A stretch of DNA of 5,786 bases from Nitrospina sp. (lineage in GTDB: Bacteria > Nitrospinota > Nitrospinia > Nitrospinales > Nitrospinaceae): positions 1 through 5,786 of the forward strand of contig SMVS01000139.1 of NCBI GenBank assembly GCA_004357435.1, read 5' to 3'. Numbering within the stretch: the first letter of the stretch is position 1; each line of letters starts with the position of its first letter. The notes below the pieces were generated by a model that saw only the letters and a program-made list of their open reading frames with translations, did not search any database and had not been told where the DNA came from. This document shows, in pieces, positions 1 to 4,374 of the stretch. A program made the translations under genes and the position numbers.

Positions 1-63
1 GGAAAGTGCCAGAACCAGCGCTAAAGGCAGCACCCTATAACTTCTAGCTTCTGCTTTAAACAT
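1..63 (-). CDS. 5' end of an exported or membrane protein gene (truncated by window edge)
   Basis: Only the first 21 codons are inside the window, so the protein cannot be identified. The start is well supported: ATG at 63-61 on the minus strand follows a near-perfect AAGGAGG with a 6-7 base spacer. The visible residues form a short basic n-region (MFKAEARSYR, with one Lys and two Arg) followed by a hydrophobic stretch (VLPLALVLALS) that runs off the edge. This is the classic layout of a Sec signal peptide or first membrane anchor. No cleavage site can be seen because the sequence ends inside the h-region. The gene lies downstream of hisD on the same strand but 338 bp away, so it probably has its own promoter. 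The start and export signal are fairly certain; function is unknown. Confidence 0.8.
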   Translation of the reverse strand, partial: MFKAEARSYRVLPLALVLALS

Positions 64-69
64 TTCTAA

Positions 70-76
70 CCTCCTT
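70..76 (-). promoter_or_regulatory. Strong Shine-Dalgarno site
   Basis: On the minus strand this reads AAGGAGG, an extended match to the anti-Shine-Dalgarno, placed at good spacing before the ATG at 63. It is the strongest ribosome binding site in the window. It is the main reason for calling the truncated leftmost gene real, and it suggests efficient translation of that gene. Confidence 0.85.
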
Positions 77-92
77 CAAGGGAAGAACTTCT

Positions 93-106
93 AATCCTAC
101 AGGATT
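93..106. repeat. Short 6-bp dyad in the leader of the truncated leftmost gene
   Basis: AATCCT and AGGATT are perfect inverted copies separated by two bases (AC). The element is centred about 36 bases upstream of the ATG at 63 and 17 bases beyond its Shine-Dalgarno. The tight spacing is more like a protein-binding dyad than an RNA hairpin, although a 5-bp stem with a 4-base loop could form. In AT-rich DNA a dyad of this size may arise by chance, so an operator role is only a suggestion. Confidence 0.3.
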
Positions 107-267
107 TAAAATATTTCGAAAATTCTCTATAAAGTCAGTTTGTTTTTAACCGGTCAACAAATCTGGAATAAACTCAATGAATACCCTGAAAAAAGCTCTT
201 AAAACTCATTTCACTATACGGGTTTTGGCGAGCAGATGAAACAAGCTTTCCCTGACCCATCTAACTC

Positions 268-305
268 GTTGAATTATATAACCTTTTCAATCGGTCTAAT
301 TCAAC
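268..305. repeat. 9-bp inverted repeat GTTGAATTA/TAATTCAAC with 20-bp loop
   Basis: GTTGAATTA at 268-276 is perfectly inverted at 297-305 (TAATTCAAC). An additional direct copy of the first eight bases, GTTGAATT, occurs at 381-388. The left arm overlaps a perfect minus-strand TATAAT (278-273). The arms are AT-rich and not followed by a T-run on either strand, so this does not look like an intrinsic terminator. It could be an operator pair for the leftward promoter or chance structure in an AT-rich spacer. Confidence 0.35.
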
Positions 306-401
306 CCAATCGACCGCCTTTTTAGACGGACGCCGTTATTTATCATGGCTAAAAAGCGAAGTCAAGCCAAAAGATAAAAAGTTGAATTCGGCCCCACTGA
401 C

Positions 402-1697
402 TCACCCCTCCCCGGACACTCGAATCCTGACAGCATTGGCATGAGCCTCCAAACGTTCCATAACGGCCAGCTTTTGACAGGCCCCGCTTTGCTTTGCCAA
501 CTCGTCCCGGGTGTAGGAGATCAGACTGGTGCGTTTGATGAAATCATAGACCCCGAGTGGCGAGGAAAACCGTGCGGTACCGCTGGTCGGCAACACGTGA
601 TTGGGACCGGCCAGGTAATCACCAATCGCCTCCGGCGTGTAATGCCCGAGAAAAATAGCGCCGGCATTTTTAATTTTTGCGGCGCACTGGCGGGGGTTCT
701 CAACCGCCAGTTCCAAATGCTCCGGGGCGATGCGATTCGCCAGGTCCAGCGCTTGCTCCAGCGATTCCGTCACAATGAGCCGGCAGTTGTCGCGTAGCGA
801 GATTTCGATGATCTCTTTGCGCGGCAAAACATTTTTTTGTTTCTCCAATTCGTCACGGGTGGCATGCGCCAATTTTTCGGAAGGCGTCACCAGCAAAGGC
901 ACCGCCTGCTCATCGTGTTCCGCTTGCGAAAGCAGGTCGGCGGCCACAAAATCGGGCCGCGCCGACTCATCGGCCAGGATAAGGATTTCGCTGGGCCCGG
1001 CGATCATATCGATATCCACCAAACCGAATACCAGGCGCTTGGCCAGCGCCACGTAAATGTTGCCCGGCCCCACGATTTTGTCGACGCGGGGAATGGTGGC
1101 TGTGCCCAGGGCCATGGCCGCCACGGCCTGCGCGCCGCCCACCTTGAATATCCGGTGGACCCCTGCCAAGTCCGCCGCCACCAGGACATGCGGACTCGAC
1201 ACGCCGTCCGGAGTGGGGGTGCACATGATGATGGTTTCGACTCCCGCCACTTGCGCCGGCAGGGCATTCATCAGAACGGAAGAAGGATAAGACGCCTTGC
1301 CGCCCGGCACATAGATGCCGGCGACCGCCAGCGGACGAATTATCTGGCCTAAATGGACGCCACCTTCCTGATACTCCCAGGAGCCCTGAACCTGACGCTG
1401 GTGGAAGCGGGTGATGTTGTCCACGGCCAGCTTGAGCGCTTCCAGTTCACCCAGCTCAATATGGTCGTAGGCGCGCTGAATCTCTTCGGGAGTCACTTCC
1501 AGGTCGTCCAGCGTGTAATCCGCCCGGTCGAGTTGGCGCGTCCATTTCAAGAGAGCCCGGTCGCCGTCCCGCTTCACCTCTTTCAGAATTTCCCGAACCG
1601 TGCCCTCTGCCTCGCTGAAATCAAATTCCGAACGCAGGACCAACGATTTAATATTTTGGTCAAAATCCCGATCTGAATATTTCCAGATTGCTATCAT
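402..1697 (-). CDS. hisD: Histidinol dehydrogenase
   Basis: HisD is a cytosolic, zinc-dependent, homodimeric enzyme that catalyses the last two steps of histidine synthesis: L-histidinol to L-histidinal to L-histidine, reducing two NAD+. The 431-residue product has normal family length and all hallmark segments: YVPGGKASYPSSVLMNALPA (129-148), KVGGAQAVAAMALGT (185-199), VGPGN (209-213), DMIAGPSEIL (230-239), SQAEHD (257-262) and APEHLEL (324-330). By family knowledge the zinc ligands are Q258, H261, D360 and H419, and the catalytic pair is E326-H327; all are present, so the enzyme should be active. The ATG overlaps the stop codon of the upstream gene (ATGA) and has no clear Shine-Dalgarno, which suggests translational coupling. 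No other his gene is visible, so this hisD appears separated from a his operon, at least on the sides seen here. Confidence 0.97.
   Translation of the reverse strand: MIAIWKYSDRDFDQNIKSLVLRSEFDFSEAEGTVREILKEVKRDGDRALLKWTRQLDRADYTLDDLEVTPEEIQRAYDHIELGELEALKLAVDNITRFHQRQVQGSWEYQEGGVHLGQIIRPLAVAGIYVPGGKASYPSSVLMNALPAQVAGVETIIMCTPTPDGVSSPHVLVAADLAGVHRIFKVGGAQAVAAMALGTATIPRVDKIVGPGNIYVALAKRLVFGLVDIDMIAGPSEILILADESARPDFVAADLLSQAEHDEQAVPLLVTPSEKLAHATRDELEKQKNVLPRKEIIEISLRDNCRLIVTESLEQALDLANRIAPEHLELAVENPRQCAAKIKNAGAIFLGHYTPEAIGDYLAGPNHVLPTSGTARFSSPLGVYDFIKRTSLISYTRDELAKQSGACQKLAVMERLEAHANAVRIRVSGEG
1694..1697 (-). other. ATGA start/stop overlap coupling the GT-A gene to hisD
   Basis: On the minus strand the bases ATGA contain both the hisD start codon (ATG, 1697-1695) and the stop codon of the preceding gene (TGA, 1696-1694). 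The bases before this ATG (CTTGAAAAAAC) carry no real Shine-Dalgarno. Terminating ribosomes from the upstream gene therefore probably reinitiate on hisD. Confidence 0.85.
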
Positions 1698-2383
1698 GTT
1701 TTTTCAAGGTTCAAACGATTTAAAAACTCCAGAGTCGCGCTCTCCTGCTCCAGTCCCGCGTGGACCATGAACCCGAGATGGGTTCTAAGAAAGCGCAGAT
1801 CCTCCGGCCGGTCGACATCATACCATACGGGTAATAATTCCAATCCGGCACGGGCTTCCTGAATTTTGAGAAGCGTTTCGGACAACACCTGGCCGGTCCC
1901 CCAGGGCACCCCTTCAAAAATTTCCGTGAACCGCTGGGACATCCCCACCAAATAGTACCCGCCATCGGTGCAGGGTCCCATCACCACATCGCGGTCCGTG
2001 CGCAAGGCCCGCTCAATATAGTCCACGGGCAAAGTCGGGCTGTCGGCCCCGATGATCACCACTTTTTTATAGCCTTCTTTAAAACGTTGCTGAAAGGCGT
2101 GGCGCATTTTTTGTCCCAGGTTCGCACCCACCTGATTAAAAATTTTTATTTTATGGGAGCGGGCGATCCGGTCAAAATAACCCGAGGTATTGGCCGGGTG
2201 AATGCCCGCAAACAGGTCCACACCGGACACGGAGGTGATCTTATTTACCGTGTCCTCTAAAATATGCAGATATAATTGACAAGCTGTCTTCGCATCCAGT
2301 AAGGTCTGCAACCGGGTTTTTACGGTGCCCTCAACAGGATCCCTGGCGAACAGGATCAAAGCCTGCGGTTCCGATGAGTTCAT
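1694..2383 (-). CDS. GT-A fold transferase of the DUF2064/TIGR04282 family
   Basis: The 229-residue product resembles the small GT-A/nucleotidyltransferase-like proteins grouped as DUF2064 or TIGR04282. Visible motifs are the nucleotide-binding-like N-terminus LILFARDPVEGTVKTRL (9-25), the acidic metal/nucleotide site IGADSPTLP (111-119), GPCTDGGYYLVG (136-147), WGTGQVL (161-167) and DVDRPEDL (189-196). No signal peptide is evident, so it is probably cytosolic. The donor and acceptor are not established for this family as far as I know, so no reaction is assigned. I chose the ATG at 2383 because family similarity begins a few residues later. An in-frame GTG at 2491 would add 36 residues that do not look like the family and would use up almost the whole divergent spacer. 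The Shine-Dalgarno for 2383 is weak. It overlaps hisD by 4 bases and is almost certainly co-transcribed with it. Confidence 0.88.
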   Translation of the reverse strand: MNSSEPQALILFARDPVEGTVKTRLQTLLDAKTACQLYLHILEDTVNKITSVSGVDLFAGIHPANTSGYFDRIARSHKIKIFNQVGANLGQKMRHAFQQRFKEGYKKVVIIGADSPTLPVDYIERALRTDRDVVMGPCTDGGYYLVGMSQRFTEIFEGVPWGTGQVLSETLLKIQEARAGLELLPVWYDVDRPEDLRFLRTHLGFMVHAGLEQESATLEFLNRLNLEKT

Positions 2384-2505
2384 TGAGATGAGCTCACTTG
2401 AGAAAATGTAGCGGGTGAATTGAAATGACCAACTCCTGATGAATATCCAAAATTTTAAATCCGGAATGGAGATAAGCTCTTTCCCTGGCACCAGAGTGGA
2501 TAACG
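2384..2505. promoter_or_regulatory. Divergent intergenic region with two outward promoters (inferred)
   Basis: This 122-bp AT-rich spacer separates the leftward GT-A/hisD pair from the rightward fusion gene, so promoters for both directions should lie here. Only weak candidates can be seen: rightward TTGAAA near 2419, with no good -10 at normal spacing, and leftward TACATT near 2411-2406, with a poor TTGGTC about 16 bases upstream. An 8-bp palindrome TGAGCTCA (2389-2396) lies just before the leftward start. The rightward start at 2506 has a partial Shine-Dalgarno (GAGTGGA, 2494-2500). The promoter role rests on gene orientation, not on strong motifs. Confidence 0.5.
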
Positions 2506-4128
2506 ATGGGCTTTGATACTGCCGTATTCTACTGGATTGAAGAACATATGCAATCCCCGACTCTGGATCACTGGGCGATTCGGCTCATGCTCATAAAGGC
2601 CTACCTTTTGCCGGTCGTTGTGCTTGCCGGTGCGCTGGTTTTGATAAGCAAGAAGCAAAACTGGCGGTTTCTACTGGTCGCGGTTGTGGCGGTAGCCATC
2701 AGCGATTCCGTCTGCCATCACCTCCTCAAACCGTGGTTTGCCCGAATCCGGCCCTGCCACGTCCTCGATTTTCTAAACCCCATCGTCCAATGCACTCAAT
2801 CTTATTCTTTTCCTTCCAACATGGCGGCTAATTTATTCACGTTGGCCACGGTGACCGCGTGCTTTTTCAGAAAAATGATCCTGCCGGTTTTTTTGCTGGC
2901 TTTCATCGCCAGTTTCACGCGCATCTACTTGGGGGTGCATTATCCGACCGATGTCCTCGGCGGCGCTATTTGTGGTATTATATTCGGAGTTTTAGCCTAT
3001 AAATTTTCCTCTTTGCCAGCGCCTCACGAGGCCTCCAACCTCTTGCAATCAAACATGCCGGACCCTCAGAAAATCCTGATAATCAAATTGAGCTCGCTGG
3101 GGGACGTTATCCACAGCCTTCCCAGTTTGAGGACCCTCCGTAAAAGTTTTCCAGACGCCCACATCGCCTGGATGGTTGAGGAAAAATGCAAGGACCTCTT
3201 GTTCGACAACCCGGATTTGGATGAATTGATCGTGGTCCGCATTCGCCACTGGCGACAAAATTGGAACCTGCAAAGCTGGCAGGAGTTTTCAGCTTGCTTG
3301 CGGCAACTGCGGCGGGCGCATTTCGATGTCGTGCTCGATTTACAGGGATTGATCAAAACGGGCGTCATCGCCTTCCTGTCGGGAGCGCCGCTACGCATCG
3401 GATTTCATACCGACGATTGCCGGGAGCGCTGGAACACCTGGTTCAGCAATCAAAAGGTTCCCTACATCGGCAAACAAGTCCATGTGATCGATAAAAACCT
3501 GCGCATGGTGAAAGCGATGGGAGCCAACGTCGAAACCAAGGAATTTCCGTTGGTGATTCCCGCGGCGGCGGAAGCAAAAATTCAGGCTGACCTGGAAGCC
3601 CAACCGGAGATGACCGCCCGCCCTCTGGTGGCGATCCATCAGGGCGTGGGCTTTGAAACCAAGCGCTGGGAGCTGGCCCGGTTCGCTCAACTCGGGGACC
3701 GGCTGGCAAGCGAACTGGGGTGCAACGTGATTTTGTCTTATGGACCGGGAGAGGAAGAGCGTATTGAAACGTTGTCGGCCATGATGAAACACCAACACTG
3801 GATTTCTCCGGCGCAAAGCATGCATCAATCCATGGCCTTGTACAAACGGCTCAGCCTGTTTGTCGGTTGCGATACCGGCCCCTTGCACCTATCCGCCTGC
3901 CTGGGAATTCCAACGGTCGCCATTTTCGGTCCCACCGACCCGGAGTACAGCCGGCCCCAGCAAGGCAACCATGAAGTGGTGGTCAAGATTCTGCATTGCA
4001 GTTTTTGCCATAAAAGAAAATGCCCGACCCAAAACGAATGCATGGATCAAGTAACGGTCGCGGATGTTTTTGGGGCGGCTCAAAGAATATTGTCGCCGGT
4101 CACTTCCCAGGTATCTGGCGGCCAGTAA
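2506..4128 (+). CDS. PAP2-family membrane phosphatase fused to GT9 heptosyltransferase-like domain
   Basis: One uninterrupted 540-residue frame holds two domains. Residues 1-170 are a PAP2 (type-2 phosphatidic acid phosphatase) domain with hydrophobic segments near 29-48, 53-73, 107-121, 124-137 and 149-167. Its first motif, K75-x6-R82-P83, and third motif, R139-x5-H145-x3-D149, are intact. The second motif reads P103-S-N-M106 where PSxH is usual, so the expected acid/base His is missing. After a linker (about 170-187), residues 188-530 are a family-9 glycosyltransferase most like ADP-heptose:LPS heptosyltransferases. They include KILIIKLSSLGDVIHSLPSL (189-208, with the probable catalytic D200), VAIHQG (375-380), KRWE (386-389), C-DTGPLH-L (455-462), AIFGPTDP (472-479) and a Cys cluster C498/C501/C506/C512. 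It likely adds a sugar to LPS core at the inner membrane; exact donor and acceptor are unknown. An internal ATG at 3055 (M184) could start a separate GT9 protein but has no Shine-Dalgarno, so a fusion is favoured. Confidence 0.9.
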   Translation: MGFDTAVFYWIEEHMQSPTLDHWAIRLMLIKAYLLPVVVLAGALVLISKKQNWRFLLVAVVAVAISDSVCHHLLKPWFARIRPCHVLDFLNPIVQCTQSYSFPSNMAANLFTLATVTACFFRKMILPVFLLAFIASFTRIYLGVHYPTDVLGGAICGIIFGVLAYKFSSLPAPHEASNLLQSNMPDPQKILIIKLSSLGDVIHSLPSLRTLRKSFPDAHIAWMVEEKCKDLLFDNPDLDELIVVRIRHWRQNWNLQSWQEFSACLRQLRRAHFDVVLDLQGLIKTGVIAFLSGAPLRIGFHTDDCRERWNTWFSNQKVPYIGKQVHVIDKNLRMVKAMGANVETKEFPLVIPAAAEAKIQADLEAQPEMTARPLVAIHQGVGFETKRWELARFAQLGDRLASELGCNVILSYGPGEEERIETLSAMMKHQHWISPAQSMHQSMALYKRLSLFVGCDTGPLHLSACLGIPTVAIFGPTDPEYSRPQQGNHEVVVKILHCSFCHKRKCPTQNECMDQVTVADVFGAAQRILSPVTSQVSGGQ

Positions 4129-4155
4129 AAACTCCAACAGGGCAGGTTTGATTCT

Positions 4156-4326
4156 ATGGAATTCGATAAAGAGCTTTTGGGAATTTTACTTTGCCCCAAG
4201 TGCAAGGGCGACTTCACTTTGCCGGAACCGGCAGACGGTCTGGTCTGTGACACCTGCAAGCTCAAATTTCCAATCAAGGACGGCATCCCTATTCTGCTGG
4301 AAAAACATGCCGAACATCTGGAATAG
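4156..4326 (+). CDS. Trm112/YcaR (UPF0434)-like small zinc-ribbon protein
   Basis: A 56-residue protein with the layout of the Trm112/YcaR family: an N-terminal helix ending in LLGILLCPKCKG, then a second CxxC and the typical FPIKDGIPILL tail (38-48). Four cysteines, C13, C16, C31 and C34, form a complete CxxC...CxxC pair that probably binds one zinc. In eukaryotes and archaea Trm112 activates methyltransferases acting on tRNA, rRNA and release factors. The role of the bacterial homologue is less clear, so a partner-protein role here is inference. It starts 27 bp after the fusion gene on the same strand and is probably co-transcribed. In E. coli the homologue ycaR lies between lpxK and kdsB, so linkage to an envelope gene is in keeping with known synteny. 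The Shine-Dalgarno is weak (GGCAGG near 4141-4146). Confidence 0.9.
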   Translation: MEFDKELLGILLCPKCKGDFTLPEPADGLVCDTCKLKFPIKDGIPILLEKHAEHLE

Positions 4327-4362
4327 TCCATTTAAAAAATCCTACCCGTTCATTTTTTTATT

Positions 4363-4369
4363 GAGAGGA
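4363..4369 (+). promoter_or_regulatory. Shine-Dalgarno site of gcvPB
   Basis: GAGAGGA lies five bases before the ATG at 4375 and fixes that codon as the start. The rest of the 48-bp gap after the zinc-ribbon gene is AT-rich and shows no hairpin followed by T-run, so read-through from the genes upstream is plausible. Confidence 0.7.
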
Positions 4370-4374
4370 CAGCC

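Larger units (their letters stand above)
64..401. other. AT-rich intergenic spacer of 338 bp, probably containing the leftward promoter
   Basis: No convincing gene lies here on either strand; the longest ATG frames are only about 10 to 28 codons without good ribosome sites. The composition is clearly AT-richer than the flanking genes. The spacer should hold the end of the hisD transcript and the promoter of the truncated leftmost gene. Weak promoter candidates on the minus strand are a perfect TATAAT at 278-273 without a convincing -35 box, and TTGACC at 157-152 with a poor -10 (TTTATA at 133-128) 18 bases later. After hisD the minus strand has T-rich runs around 380-371. I see no GC-rich hairpin directly in front of them, so no intrinsic terminator is called. 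Two dyads inside the spacer are listed separately. Confidence 0.6.

Noticed and set aside
174..260. Minus-strand 28-residue ORF and an overlapping plus-strand 20-residue ORF (177-239) in the left spacer
   Set aside because: Neither has a convincing ribosome site or recognisable sequence; ORFs of this size are expected by chance.
371..401. Possible intrinsic terminator after hisD
   Set aside because: T-rich runs exist on the minus strand, but I could not find a GC-rich hairpin directly before them.
837..1352. Long plus-strand ORF opposite hisD (171 codons)
   Set aside because: It is the antisense shadow of a clearly conserved hisD; its composition is rich in His, Arg and Gly and shows no recognisable domain.
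2384..2491. Extension of the GT-A gene to an upstream GTG, adding 36 residues
   Set aside because: The added residues do not resemble the family N-terminus, and the GTG would leave only 14 bp to the divergent gene. The ATG at 2383 sits properly before the conserved FARDP...VKTRL motif.
3391..3888. Minus-strand ORF of 165 codons opposite the GT9 domain
   Set aside because: Antisense to a conserved GT9 coding sequence, no family resemblance and no ribosome site that I can see.
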